Assembly: GCA_021776245.1 (NCBI GenBank)
Contig: JAJFGF010000039.1
Location: 1-64,000, forward strand
Source: Hyphococcus sp.
GTDB lineage: Bacteria > Pseudomonadota > Alphaproteobacteria > Caulobacterales > Parvularculaceae
Direction of reading: 5' to 3'
Length of the DNA: 64,000 nt
A program made the position numbers and the translations under genes. This document shows positions 28,673-40,950 of the stretch, one piece after another. A model generated the notes under the pieces. The model had not been told where the DNA came from. It worked only from the letters and a program-made list of their open reading frames with translations, and made no database searches. The first letter of the stretch is position 1. Each line of letters begins with the position of its first letter.

Positions 28673-28818
28673 ACCAGGCGCAGCGCATTGGAAGCCGCGC
28701 AGACGGCGCATTTGCGTCATTGTAATTGTCCTGATTACAGTTCAAATGCTTGTTGGGCGGCGCCGGAAATAGCGGTACGGATTTTGCTCCACCCAGATAG
28801 GTTAATTGGGAGACTGCC

Positions 28819-29868
28819 ATGAGGCTCATGGTCACCGGCGGCGCCGGTTTTATCGGTTCAGCAGTCGTCCGCAAGGCGATCGCCGACGGACATCATGTCC
28901 TCAATGTGGACAAGCTGACTTACGCCGCCAACCCTGAAAACGTGGTCAGCGTCGCCGATCATCAACATTACCGTTTTGTGCAAAAAGATATCTGCGATCA
29001 GCCTGCCATGGCTTCACTGATGGCGCAATTCAAGCCTGACGCCGTCATGCATCTGGCCGCCGAAACCCATGTCGACCGATCCATTGACGGACCGAGTGCG
29101 TTTATTGAGACAAATATTGTCGGCACCTACGCGCTGCTGGAAGCGGCCCGAGGCTATGTCCAGGGCGGCAGTGCGCCAAAATCCTTCCGCTTTCATCATG
29201 TGTCTACGGATGAAGTCTACGGCTCGCTGGGCGCGACGGGCGAATTTACTGAAACGTCTCCCTATCAGCCGAACTCTCCATACTCAGCAGCGAAGGCGTC
29301 TTCGGATATGCTTGCGCGCGCCTGGGCGGAGACCTTTGACTTGCCGGTTGTAGTGACCAATTGCTCAAATAATTACGGGCAATTTCAGTTCCCCGAAAAA
29401 CTGATTCCGGTGGTCATCATTGCAGCTTTCGAAGGGCGCGACATTCCGATTTACGGCAAAGGCGACAATGTGCGCGACTGGCTTTATGTCGGAGATCACG
29501 CCGACGCCCTGTTGCTCGCTGCACAAAACGGCAAGCCGGGCGAAACCTATAATATTGGCGGCCGGGCCGAGCGCACCAATCTTGAGCTCGTGAAGATGAT
29601 TTGCGGCATCCTTGATGAGCTCATCCCGAATTCCGGGTATCGTCCCCATGAAGAGCTGATCAAATTTGTAGCCGACCGGCCAGGCCATGATCAACGTTAT
29701 GCGATCAATTGCGACAAGATCGAGCGTGATCTCGGTTGGACACCGTCGGTGACAATCGACGAGGGCATGCGCAAGACTGTGGAATGGTATCTGGCGCATC
29801 GGGACTGGTGGGAAAAAACCCGCGAGCAGGGCTTTGATGTCGCCAGGCGTCAAGGGCTTGGACGGTAA
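28819..29868 (+). CDS. rmlB: dTDP-glucose 4,6-dehydratase
   Basis: 349 residues. The extended SDR fold has MVTGGAGFIGSAVVRKAI (NAD-binding), HLAAETHVDRSIDGP, VSTDEVYGSLG with the family Asp-Glu pair, and YSAAKASSDMLARAW (Tyr-x3-Lys). It forms dTDP-4-keto-6-deoxyglucose from dTDP-glucose. It is first in a three-gene run with rmlD 23 bp after. GGGAG before ATG 28819 fixes the start. Confidence 0.96.
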   Translation: MRLMVTGGAGFIGSAVVRKAIADGHHVLNVDKLTYAANPENVVSVADHQHYRFVQKDICDQPAMASLMAQFKPDAVMHLAAETHVDRSIDGPSAFIETNIVGTYALLEAARGYVQGGSAPKSFRFHHVSTDEVYGSLGATGEFTETSPYQPNSPYSAAKASSDMLARAWAETFDLPVVVTNCSNNYGQFQFPEKLIPVVIIAAFEGRDIPIYGKGDNVRDWLYVGDHADALLLAAQNGKPGETYNIGGRAERTNLELVKMICGILDELIPNSGYRPHEELIKFVADRPGHDQRYAINCDKIERDLGWTPSVTIDEGMRKTVEWYLAHRDWWEKTREQGFDVARRQGLGR

Positions 29869-29891
29869 AACCGGACAAAGGATTTATTATC

Positions 29892-30764
29892 GTGCGCATC
29901 CTTCTTTTTGGGCGAAACGGACAGGTCGCCCGCGCATTCGAAAACGAAGCGCGCCGAGGCCATCACATCGCTGTGCTTGGCCGGGCTGAAGCCGATCTGT
30001 TAAAAGAAGGCGCGGCGGCGAACGCGATTTGCGCATATGCGCCGGACATTATTGTCAATGCGGCGGCCTATACCGCCGTCGATAAAGCTGAAGAAGAACA
30101 AGAAATCGCAATGCGGCTCAACACTGCCGCCGCGGAAGAAATCGCGATTGCCGCGAAACAGGCCGGCGCTCATTTTATTCACATCTCAACCGATTATGTC
30201 TTCGACGGCGAAAAATCAGAACCTTATCTGGAAGACGATCAAACACGGCCGCTCGGCGTTTATGGCGCAACGAAATGCGCCGGCGAAGCTGCAGTGCTAA
30301 AAGCCCTGCCCGAAACCGTCATCATTCGCACCTCCTGGGTATTTTCGGAATTCGGCGAAAACTTTGTAAAAACGATGTTGCGGCTTGCCGGAAACGGCAA
30401 GGCGCTGAACATTGTTGACGATCAGATCGGCGGGCCCACGGCGGCGCGCGATATCGCCCGCGCCGCGCTCGTGATTGCCGGCAAAAAAAGCCGTGGCGCG
30501 CCGGGCGCGGGAATTTATCACTTTCAGGGATCGCCGGCCGTCAGCTGGGCCGCATTTGCTGCAAAAATCTTTGAGATTTCCGGGGCTGAAATTGCTGTAA
30601 ATCCGATTACAACAACGCAATACCCGACCCCCGCGCAGCGACCGCTCAACACCGTGCTCGACTGTTCAAAAATGGAACGAGATTTCGGCGTCGCTCAGCC
30701 TGACTGGCGCGCCTCTCTTCGTCAAACCATCGCCGCGCTGAATGCAAAGGATTCAATTTCATGA
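29892..30764 (+). CDS. rmlD: dTDP-4-dehydrorhamnose reductase
   Basis: 290 residues from a GTG at 29892 (AAAGGA site). [20 protein letters not shown] is the NADPH-binding start, and [29 protein letters not shown] and YGATKCAGE are RmlD motifs including the catalytic Tyr-x3-Lys. It performs the last step to dTDP-L-rhamnose. It overlaps rmlA by 4 bp. Confidence 0.95.
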   Translation: MRILLFGRNGQVARAFENEARRGHHIAVLGRAEADLLKEGAAANAICAYAPDIIVNAAAYTAVDKAEEEQEIAMRLNTAAAEEIAIAAKQAGAHFIHISTDYVFDGEKSEPYLEDDQTRPLGVYGATKCAGEAAVLKALPETVIIRTSWVFSEFGENFVKTMLRLAGNGKALNIVDDQIGGPTAARDIARAALVIAGKKSRGAPGAGIYHFQGSPAVSWAAFAAKIFEISGAEIAVNPITTTQYPTPAQRPLNTVLDCSKMERDFGVAQPDWRASLRQTIAALNAKDSIS

Positions 30765-31627
30765 AGGGCATAGTTCTCGCCGGCGGTTCAGGCACGCGAT
30801 TATTTCCGGTCACCCGCGGCGTGTCAAAACAACTGATGCCGATCTACGACAAACCGATGATCTATTACCCCTTAAGTATTTTGATGTTGGCGGGCATTCG
30901 CGATATCCTGATCATTACAACACCGGAAGACCGGCCCGCCTTTGAGCGATTGCTCGGCGATGGCGGCGCCTGGGGCATCCATATCAGCTATGCTGTGCAG
31001 CCGAGCCCGGATGGCTTGGCGCAGGCTTTTATTATCGGCGAAGAATTTATCGCTGGCGATAAATGTGCGCTGGTTCTTGGCGACAATATTTTCTACGGCC
31101 ATGGCCTCACCGAACAATTGCTGGCCGCGGCGGCGTTAAAGAACGGCGCCGAGATTTTCGCCTATCAGGTGACCGATCCTGAACGTTACGGCGTGGTCGA
31201 GTTTGACGATAAGGGCGCGGTCACATCAATTGAAGAAAAACCCGCCAAACCCAAATCAAACTTTGCCGCGACAGGGTTATATTTTTACGACGAGACCGTG
31301 GTTGAACGCGCCAGGCGGGTCAAACCGTCATCGCGCGGCGAATTGGAAATCACCACGCTCAACGAAATGTATATGAACGACAATGCTTTGCGCGTCCAAA
31401 TATTGGGTCGGGGTTATGCATGGCTCGACACCGGCACGCATGAATCGCTATTGGAAGCTGCGCATTTTGTTCAGACTATCGAGACCCGGCAGGGATTGAA
31501 AGTTTCATGTCCCGAAGAGATCGCCTTCCGGTCGGGATTTATCACCCGCGATCAGCTGCGCCAATTGGCCGAGCCGCTCAAGAAAAATCAATATGGCGAA
31601 TACCTTCTTCGGCTCGCAGAGGCCTAA
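30761..31627 (+). CDS. rmlA: Glucose-1-phosphate thymidylyltransferase
   Basis: 288 residues, [39 protein letters not shown], the nucleotidyltransferase signature and the RmlA-specific core. [19 protein letters not shown] and [14 protein letters not shown] are also typical. It makes dTDP-glucose. It is translationally coupled to rmlD (ATGA). The usual fourth gene, rmlC, is not found here. Confidence 0.97.
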   Translation: MKGIVLAGGSGTRLFPVTRGVSKQLMPIYDKPMIYYPLSILMLAGIRDILIITTPEDRPAFERLLGDGGAWGIHISYAVQPSPDGLAQAFIIGEEFIAGDKCALVLGDNIFYGHGLTEQLLAAAALKNGAEIFAYQVTDPERYGVVEFDDKGAVTSIEEKPAKPKSNFAATGLYFYDETVVERARRVKPSSRGELEITTLNEMYMNDNALRVQILGRGYAWLDTGTHESLLEAAHFVQTIETRQGLKVSCPEEIAFRSGFITRDQLRQLAEPLKKNQYGEYLLRLAEA

Positions 31628-31685
31628 TGCAAAATGCTGATTCAGGTTATTCGCATTTTGCTTTAGGTTTTTGTTTTCGCATGAT

Positions 31686-31796
31686 GTTTTCGAAAAACCG
31701 GGCTCCCGGTTTATCTCGGAAACGCCCCGGATATGATAATTAGCGCATATCTGATCGGAAAACTGCTCCACACTTTTCAGGAAATACGCTAGCATG
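31686..31796. repeat. Dispersed palindromic repeat, copy C
   Basis: It carries CTCCCGGTTTATCTCGGAAACG and TAGCGCATATCTGATCGG with AAAACTGCTCCACACTTTTC and a closing GGAAATACGCTA (31741-31791), matching copy B at 62268 with scattered changes. The stem is imperfect. It lies in the 319-bp gap between rmlA and sqdB, which holds no gene; 31797-31946 should contain the sqdB promoter, but none is clear. Confidence 0.75.
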
Positions 31797-31946
31797 CAGG
31801 CGGTCTATCGGCCTGATTGCCGCTCTAATCCTCGCAATCACGGGCGTCGGAAGGGGTTGCGCTGGGGCCCGTCTGCGCACTAAGAGGAGCGGCTGAATTG
31901 GCAATGAACTCCATCGCCCTGCGTATTATTGGAATTGGAATAAGTT

Positions 31947-33122
31947 ATGAAAATCCTGGTCATCGGGGGCGACGGTTTTTGCGGCTGGCCGACCTCGCTG
32001 CATCTGTCGAATGTCGGCCACGATGTAATGATCGTCGACAATCTGTCCCGGCGTAAAATCGATATCGAACTGGAAGTGGAATCGCTGACGCCGATCAGGC
32101 CGATCTCCCAGCGGCTCGCCGCGTGGGAAGAAGTATCGGGCAAAAGGATCAACTTCGAAAACATCAATGTAGCAAAAAATTATGCGCGGCTGATGAACCT
32201 GATCAGGGATTTCGAACCGGACGCGATTGTGCATTTCGCCGAGCAGCGTGCAGCGCCATATTCGATGAAATCGTCCTATCACAAACGTTATACGGTCGAT
32301 AATAATCTCAATGCGACAAACAATGTTTTGGCGGCGATTGTTGAGGCTGATGTTGACGCGCATCTGGTGCATCTCGGCACCATGGGCGTTTATGGTTACG
32401 GCACCGCCGGCCTGAAAATTCCTGAAGGCTATTTGCCAATCAAAATCGAAAAAGACGACGGAACGGAAATCCGGCAGGAAATTCTCTACCCTGCAAATCC
32501 CGGCTCGATTTATCACATGACAAAAACCCAGGATCAGCTCCTGTTTGCGTTCTACGCCAAAAATGACGGGCTCAAGGTCACCGATCTGCATCAGGGGATT
32601 GTCTGGGGAACGCAAACAGAAGAAACCAAACGCGACGAGCGCCTGATCAACCGCTTCGATTATGACGGCGACTATGGCACGGTTTTAAACCGCTTTTTGA
32701 TGCAAACGGCGATCGGCTATCCGATGACCGTTCACGGCACCGGCGGTCAGACCCGCGCCTTTATTCATATTCAGGATACGGTGAAGTGTATTGAACTGTC
32801 GATTGAAACGCCGCCGCAACGCGGCGAACGCGTTCGAATCCTCAATCAGATGACGGAAACCCACCGGGTGCGCGATCTTGCAAAGCTGATCGCCGACAAA
32901 ACCGGCGCGACAATCGAAAATGTTCAAAATCCGCGCAAGGAAGACGCCGAAAACGAACTCAATGTCGAAAATCAACGGCTTTTGGGCATGGGCCTCGATC
33001 CGATTACGCTTGAAGACGGGCTCCTCGAAGAGGTCACCGAGATTGCGAAGAAATACGCGCATCGTTGTGATAAAACGAAAATTCCTTGCGTCTCTTATTG
33101 GACCGATGCACAAAAGAGCTGA
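31947..33122 (+). CDS. sqdB: UDP-sulfoquinovose synthase (SqdB/SQD1 family)
   Basis: 391 residues. Compared from memory with plant SQD1 and bacterial SqdB, the match runs through the whole chain: VIGGDGFCGWPTSLHL (NAD site with the unusual GDGxCGW), VDNLSRRKIDIELEVESLTPI, VHFAEQRAAPYSM, LGTMGVYGYG, YHMTKTQDQ (Tyr and Lys of the SDR triad), DLHQGIVWGTQTEET and YDGDYGTVLNRFLMQTA. It converts UDP-glucose and sulfite to UDP-sulfoquinovose, the donor for sulfolipid or for glycans. No glycosyltransferase partner (SqdD/SqdX) is adjacent. A terminator follows. Confidence 0.92.
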   Translation: MKILVIGGDGFCGWPTSLHLSNVGHDVMIVDNLSRRKIDIELEVESLTPIRPISQRLAAWEEVSGKRINFENINVAKNYARLMNLIRDFEPDAIVHFAEQRAAPYSMKSSYHKRYTVDNNLNATNNVLAAIVEADVDAHLVHLGTMGVYGYGTAGLKIPEGYLPIKIEKDDGTEIRQEILYPANPGSIYHMTKTQDQLLFAFYAKNDGLKVTDLHQGIVWGTQTEETKRDERLINRFDYDGDYGTVLNRFLMQTAIGYPMTVHGTGGQTRAFIHIQDTVKCIELSIETPPQRGERVRILNQMTETHRVRDLAKLIADKTGATIENVQNPRKEDAENELNVENQRLLGMGLDPITLEDGLLEEVTEIAKKYAHRCDKTKIPCVSYWTDAQKS

Positions 33123-33153
33123 ATTTCAAGAACGCCAAGACGAAATCAAAAGA

Positions 33154-33181
33154 AGCGGGCAGTTTTTTGCCTGCTTTTTTG
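33154..33181 (+). terminator. Rho-independent terminator between sqdB and nitrilase
   Basis: Stem GCGGGCA / TGCCTGC (one G-T pair) with a T-rich loop and six following T. The minus-strand reading is followed by TTCTTTTG, so it may also end the convergent nitrilase operon. Confidence 0.85.
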
Positions 33182-33183
33182 TT

Positions 33184-34125
33184 TCATATGACCGGTTTGT
33201 GCGGCGTATGATTGATCGATAACTCAAAAATATCCGCCCGGGCGTAATGTCCCGCAACGTCAAAATCCATTTTGCCGCGGGCGATGTCATTGAGATCAAG
33301 TTCGGCCAAGAGCAGCGTTTCCTCACCAAAGACCGGTCCCGCCAGGATTTCGCCAAGCGGCGATACAATGACGCTGCCGCCACTAATCAGCACCGTCTCC
33401 GGCGCATCGCCCTGAACGGCCGCAAAATCTCTTGGCGCATCGCCGCGCCGCATGAATTGATTGGCTGAGAGCACAAAGCAGCGCCCTTCCATTGCGATCA
33501 CGCGCATCAATGATGTCCAATTTTCGCGATCATCGACGGTTGGCGCACAATAAATTTCAACGCCTTGAGCATACTGGCTCATGCGCAGGGCCGGCATGTA
33601 ATTTTCCCAGCAGATCACTGCGCCGATGCGCCCGCTCGGCGCATCAAAGGCGTCAAGGGTCGAGCCGTCGCCAAAACCCCAGATCAGCCTTTCAGCGGCG
33701 GTCGGCATCAGCTTGCGCCTTTTGCCCAATAATTCGCCGCCGGCAGAAAAACATAACGCCGTACAATAAAGCGTTCCGCCGCCTTCGTATTTTGCGGCCC
33801 GCTCGATAACACCAATCACAAGATCGAGGCGATGTTCTTTGGCGATGGCGCCGAGGCGCGTGGTCTCGGCGCCTGGAACCGCGATTGCCGCATCGAAATA
33901 GCGACGGTAAAGATCGCGCCCTTCGTCCGAGCGCGACCCCACGGGCGCGCCGAAATGGTTGCCCTTGGGATAACCGCCGACAAAGGCCTCAGGAAAAACC
34001 GCTATGGATGCGCCGTCGCGCGATGCGCGCCGGGCAAAGTGCGCAACGCGGTCGAGCGCAGCGCCGGTATCAAATAATGGCGCACAGGCCTGAATGACGG
34101 CGGCCTTGATGGTGCGTTCCGTCAT
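33184..34125 (-). CDS. Nitrilase (carbon-nitrogen hydrolase, branch 1 type)
   Basis: 313 residues. The catalytic triad is visible: Glu46 in FPEAFVGGYPKG, Lys138 in KRRKLMPT, and Cys172 in GAVICWENYMPALR. The CWENYMP form is that of true nitrilases (cyanide/nitrile hydrolysing) rather than amidases. It would turn a nitrile into an acid and ammonia. Its ATG overlaps the aminotransferase stop by 4 bp, so it is the last gene of that operon. The natural substrate is unknown. Confidence 0.92.
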   Translation of the reverse strand: MTERTIKAAVIQACAPLFDTGAALDRVAHFARRASRDGASIAVFPEAFVGGYPKGNHFGAPVGSRSDEGRDLYRRYFDAAIAVPGAETTRLGAIAKEHRLDLVIGVIERAAKYEGGGTLYCTALCFSAGGELLGKRRKLMPTAAERLIWGFGDGSTLDAFDAPSGRIGAVICWENYMPALRMSQYAQGVEIYCAPTVDDRENWTSLMRVIAMEGRCFVLSANQFMRRGDAPRDFAAVQGDAPETVLISGGSVIVSPLGEILAGPVFGEETLLLAELDLNDIARGKMDFDVAGHYARADIFELSINHTPHKPVI

Positions 34126-35297
34126 GCGCTGCCGCCAAAATAAGCCGTTAAATTTTTGGCGGCCGCTTCAAGAATTTCCGGTTTCTTGCAAAAACAGAAC
34201 CGCGCATAATTTCGTGGCGCGTCTTTCTGCGTCGGATGATAAAAGGCGGAGATCGGCACAGCGGCGACTTTCGCCTTTTCGGTAATTTCACGGCAGAACG
34301 CGGCATCGTCATCGCGGCCCACTGACCGAATATCCACCGTGATGAAATACGTGCCTTCGCAAGGCAGCGTTTCGAAACCAGCGGCCCTTAGCCCTGTGTC
34401 CATTAAATCGCGTTTTGCCTGCATGTCAGCGACAAAGCGCGCGTAATATTCATCGCCAAGTCCAAGCCCCATAGCGAGGGCCTTTTGCAAAGGCGCCGGC
34501 GACGTATACGCCAAATGCTGATGGGCTTTCATGACCCCGGTAACAAGGTCCGCCGGCCCAGTCACAAAACCAATGCGAAAACCGGTAACGGAAAAAGTCT
34601 TGCCCGCTGAACCAATTCGGATTGTTCGTTCGCGCATATCCGGCAGGCTCATCAGCGGAATATGCGCGCGGCCGTCAAAGACAAGATGCTCATAAGCTTC
34701 ATCGCAAATAACAATGAGATCGTGACGCGAAGCTGCTGCCGCAATAATTTCCAGCTCACCGCGCGTCATCACTTTGCCAAGCGGGTTATGCGGCGTGTTG
34801 ATAACAATGAGTTTTGTTTTTTTGGTGATCGCCGCTTCCAGCGTGTCAGCGTCGAGGCGCCAGGCCGGCGGTTCGAGATTAACAAAACGGATCGTCGCGC
34901 CGGTCGCCTCAATCTGCGGCGCATAGCATTCGTAAAATGGCGCCAGCAGCACAGCTTCATCGCCCGGCGCCAGAAATCCAAAAAACGCAGCGGCGAGCCC
35001 CTCGGTCGCGCCAGACGTCACCAGGGTCTCGGTCGCGGGATCCACATCAAGATCGTAAAACCGCTTATTGTCTCGCGCGAGGGCTTCGCGCAATTCGGGA
35101 ATGCCTTCGACGGGCGCATATTGGTTCGGTCCATCAATCGTCGCCTGCGCCGCAAGCGCGAGAATTTCCGCCGGACCGTCTTCATCGGGAAAACCCTGGC
35201 CGAGATTAATCGCATTATGTTTACGCGCAAGCGCTGACATGGTCGGAAAGATCGATTGCGGGCGGTTGGCGAAAACAGGATTTAGGGAACGGGTCAT
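34122..35297 (-). CDS. PLP-dependent aminotransferase, class I/II
   Basis: 391 residues. Fold-type I aminotransferase: INLGQGFPDEDGP, TSGATEGLAAAFFGFL, NTPHNPLGKVM, and the PLP-Lys in GSAGKTFSVTGFRIG (near residue 238). FCFCKKPE near the C-terminus has the substrate-binding Arg (ARFCF). The family close to this pattern includes glutamine/methionine-type keto acid aminotransferases (YbdL, kynurenine aminotransferase). It starts 15 bp after the GNAT gene and is coupled to the nitrilase. Confidence 0.9.
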   Translation of the reverse strand: MTRSLNPVFANRPQSIFPTMSALARKHNAINLGQGFPDEDGPAEILALAAQATIDGPNQYAPVEGIPELREALARDNKRFYDLDVDPATETLVTSGATEGLAAAFFGFLAPGDEAVLLAPFYECYAPQIEATGATIRFVNLEPPAWRLDADTLEAAITKKTKLIVINTPHNPLGKVMTRGELEIIAAAASRHDLIVICDEAYEHLVFDGRAHIPLMSLPDMRERTIRIGSAGKTFSVTGFRIGFVTGPADLVTGVMKAHQHLAYTSPAPLQKALAMGLGLGDEYYARFVADMQAKRDLMDTGLRAAGFETLPCEGTYFITVDIRSVGRDDDAAFCREITEKAKVAAVPISAFYHPTQKDAPRNYARFCFCKKPEILEAAAKNLTAYFGGSA

Positions 35298-35312
35298 AGG
35301 AGCTTGGTTCTA

Positions 35313-38488
<3,176 letters not shown>

Positions 38489-38542
38489 TCTTCGTCGACG
38501 GAGGCCAATTGGCGGGACAGATGCAATACTGAAATCCGTCCC

Positions 38543-38640
38543 TACGCCGGCCTCACCCGGATCAGGTTCAAAGGGTGCTCGCGCGGGTTCCCGTTCGGGA
38601 AGGGACTACGCGATCTCAGCCGGTCCGCCGGCGCCCCTCG
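38543..38640 (-). promoter_or_regulatory. TPP riboswitch (THI box) upstream of hotdog-thiC operon
   Basis: On the minus strand the conserved elements appear in order: GGGGCGCC near the 5' end, CTGAGA (38614-38619), an inserted TTCCCGAACGGGAA hairpin, then GAACCTGATCCGGGTGA and GCCGGCGTAGGGA closing. These are the thiM-type TPP aptamer blocks. TPP binding should lower expression. The remaining 54 bases to the first ATG hold no obvious terminator, so translation control is the simpler guess. Confidence 0.95.
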
Positions 38641-38707
38641 GAATAGTAGCGCCTGATTAGCAAATGGCCGGACGACCGGCAAGGAAAAGCGGGACTACCG
38701 TCAGCAA

Positions 38708-39189
38708 TTACAAAAGGCGCTGAAAGGCAAATGACAGAAAACTGGTCGTCGCGACCGTAAGAAGTAAAACCAGAACAAGAATATAGCTTGCACCGCCGCC
38801 ATAGCCGAACACCATCAGGATCAGCGCGACGCACAACAGAACGCCCCATGATATCGCATTTTGAAGGCGGCCTGCTTCGCTTCGCTCACTCTTACTCATC
38901 GCAAACTGAAATCGCGCTGCTTCGCTCAATATCAAAAATCCGATCACGGTATGAAGCGCGGCGGTCGCCGGCCACAAAACCGCAGTCGGGATTTTGAAAG
39001 CAAACAACACCAGAGGGACAAGCGCGCCGTGAATAACGCTGAAACTGGCGTAGAAAATCGCCCGCACACGCAGTCCGTCAGCGGGCGTAAACCGCCCGTC
39101 CTTTCGGGAAAACACCATAAAAATCGAAATAAAGCCGGTGAACACTGCGCCAGCTGACTGATCCCGAGGAGGATTGATTCTTCCGCCAT
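38708..39189 (-). pseudogene. Four-helix membrane protein with apparent frameshift
   Basis: An ATG at 39189 starts MAEESILLGISQL in one frame. The next frame continues with GAVFTGFISIFMVFSRKDGRFTPADGLRVRAIFYAS and runs as a normal membrane protein with four hydrophobic segments to 38708. Joining the two at about 39145-39155 needs a one-base change (CAGCTGGCGCAGTG) and gives a protein of about 160 residues. It could be a recent pseudogene, a sequencing error or a real recoding site. No function known. It lies behind the second TPP-riboswitch-like element. Confidence 0.6.
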
Positions 39190-39552
39190 GACCACAATGC
39201 TGGCGTGATCCGCAGAGGAGTGTCAATAATAGGGCGCCGCCTGGCCTGCCGGCCCAGCTGCTCCTGCCAGGAAAAGCAAAGCGCTGAAAATCAAGTTAAA
39301 GACGGTCGTGCGACTAGTCCTGTCTTTCCGGCAATGAACCTCACGCATCATTTCATGCGCCGCATTCAAATCATCGCAACCATTCATTTTGGCCGCCAAT
39401 AGATAAGCACCGCATACGGCGCAACCCGCAGCGGTTCGTTCGAGATTTACAACTTACGCCAACTCACCAGCTGTCGGTCTCCTCATCGCAACTGCAGCCT
39501 TTGGGATCCGGCGATGAGGAAATCGACTTCGGGCTTCGACACCCAAGCGTCC

Positions 39553-39718
39553 CGTCCCTGCGCCGGCATGACCCGGATCAGGTTCGAAGGGTTGCTTCTC
39601 AGTCCCTGATGCCCTTGCTCCCTGGCGCACATTGCTCCCCATTCCTTTGCAGGAAGTTTGAGTTGCGCGTCGCTCGAGCTTGTCAAACAAAGTCGACAGG
39701 CGGGACGCCCCTCGGAAC
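39553..39718 (-). promoter_or_regulatory. Second TPP-riboswitch-like element with long P3 arm
   Basis: On the minus strand: GAGGGGCGTCCCGCC, then about 105 nt, then GGGACTGAGAAGC, ACCCTTCGAACCTGATCCGG and GTCATGCCGGCGCAGGGACG. These are the TPP aptamer core blocks, including CTGAGA (39597-39602). The P3 arm is much longer than in common bacterial versions. A possible expression platform follows: a hairpin with perfect 9-bp arms CCTCATCGC / GCGATGAGG (39481-39489 with 39511-39519). From 39227 to 39480 only a 54-codon open frame (39223-39387) is seen, which is not convincing. Confidence 0.85.
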
Positions 39719-39798
39719 AAACTTACCCTGCCAAAATTCGCTGTAAATAACAAGGAAAATCGAATAATGCTTGCGCAATTTTCATGCGGTAAAAAACC

Positions 39799-40272
39799 CT
39801 AGGGCGCAGGCGTTTCCAATTTCCGTTCGGCAGCCGCTACAGCTTGCGCAATTACCGCGCGCATTGCGCTTTTTGAATGTCTGATTGTCAGCATATCGAC
39901 AATTTCTCCGGTATCAGTATCGACCAGCAGCGTAAAACCCGTGGCGCCCTTAAACCGCGGATAAATGTCTTCAAGACCTTCGTCTTTCGCCTGTTCGAAA
40001 ATTTCTGCACGCTGACCAAAAGTGAAATCAAACTCGACGAATTTCACCGGATCATCGGCAAAATCAGGAATGATTTCGGCAAGACGAGGCTTTAAGATTT
40101 TGCAGGAAGAACACCAGGCCGACGAAAATGTTGCAGCGACAATTTCCGGCTCCCCGTCATAGACATAGTCAGCGCCGGTTGCATTGGTGCGCCCGGAAAA
40201 CGCAAATAGCCCAATACCCGCAATAACAATCGCCGGGAACAGATAATCCTTCAGTCTTTTCATCTTACTCAT
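39799..40272 (-). CDS. Thioredoxin-fold protein, membrane-anchored or exported
   Basis: 157 residues. A hydrophobic N-terminus (YLFPAIVIAGIGLFAF, about residues 10-25) is an anchor or signal peptide. The thioredoxin domain follows with the CSSC redox pair at residues 54-57 in ATFSSAWCSSCKILKPRL, and TGFTLLVDTDTGEIV is the cis-Pro-side strand, although a cis-Pro before it is not obvious. It is likely periplasmic. The start may be three codons later at MKRLKDY. It is alone between the riboswitch and a gene-poor stretch. Confidence 0.82.
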   Translation of the reverse strand: MSKMKRLKDYLFPAIVIAGIGLFAFSGRTNATGADYVYDGEPEIVAATFSSAWCSSCKILKPRLAEIIPDFADDPVKFVEFDFTFGQRAEIFEQAKDEGLEDIYPRFKGATGFTLLVDTDTGEIVDMLTIRHSKSAMRAVIAQAVAAAERKLETPAP

Positions 40273-40950
40273 CTCGCGCCCTTCTTGTCCTCACATTACT
40301 CACAATTGTCACACAATTATACAGGCCATGCATCATCGCCAACGCTCATAACGCGCCGCACAAGACCTCTATCACAATATCGATTGTTATAACATACTTA
40401 GGCCATGGCGCGCGCTGCAGGCCACGCGGGTTCTTCACCTTTGCGTGAGACAAACATGCCTTATCTTGCCGGCGAATATGGAAAATTTCTGCTTAGCCAT
40501 TGTTGCCGAAATGTTTTGAACCGCGCCACCACCGCAATGCTGAATCATACAGCCCCGCCACCAACTATGCCGCACCATATTACCCAGTCATATTTCTTTT
40601 AAAAGGCAACCAAAAGTTCTATAGATCTATTTGGGTGCGCCAACGCTTGTCTCAATTGGGGACGGCGACGAAAAGGCGATGGGTAGGCTCTGAAGCAGCT
40701 TTGTCCGCTGCACGGCGATCAGGTGGGTGTTAGCGACCTCAACCATAAGCACATCGCACCGCGTGCCCTGGATAATGCGTAACCGGCCGAAACGCCGATT
40801 GCGATGATGTGCGTACAGATTAGTTGCGTTAACCCGTCAGCGCCGCATTGAAAAATGCGGCGACAGTGAGCTGTTGCGTAAAATCCAGGAAAACCACACC
40901 AGTAACCGATGGCGTAATCCAGTAATTAACAACACTGAGGGAGTGTATAA
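40273..40950. other. Intergenic stretch before TonB receptor
   Basis: No credible gene was found in these 678 bases; two short plus frames (40405-40602 and 40500-40733) have no ribosome site or protein-like composition. Near the receptor a hairpin CGCCGCATT-GAAA-AATGCGGCG (about 40842-40864) stands 85 bp before the start, and GAGGGAG at 40936-40942 is its ribosome site. The hairpin may be a regulatory leader or an old terminator without T-run. Confidence 0.5.

Noticed and set aside
39223-39387. 54-codon minus-strand frame after the orphan riboswitch
   Set aside because: Weak start and low complexity end; kept only as a remote target of the riboswitch.
40405-40733. Two short plus frames in the gap before the TonB receptor
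   Set aside because: No ribosome site, odd composition, overlapping frames; no sign of a real protein.
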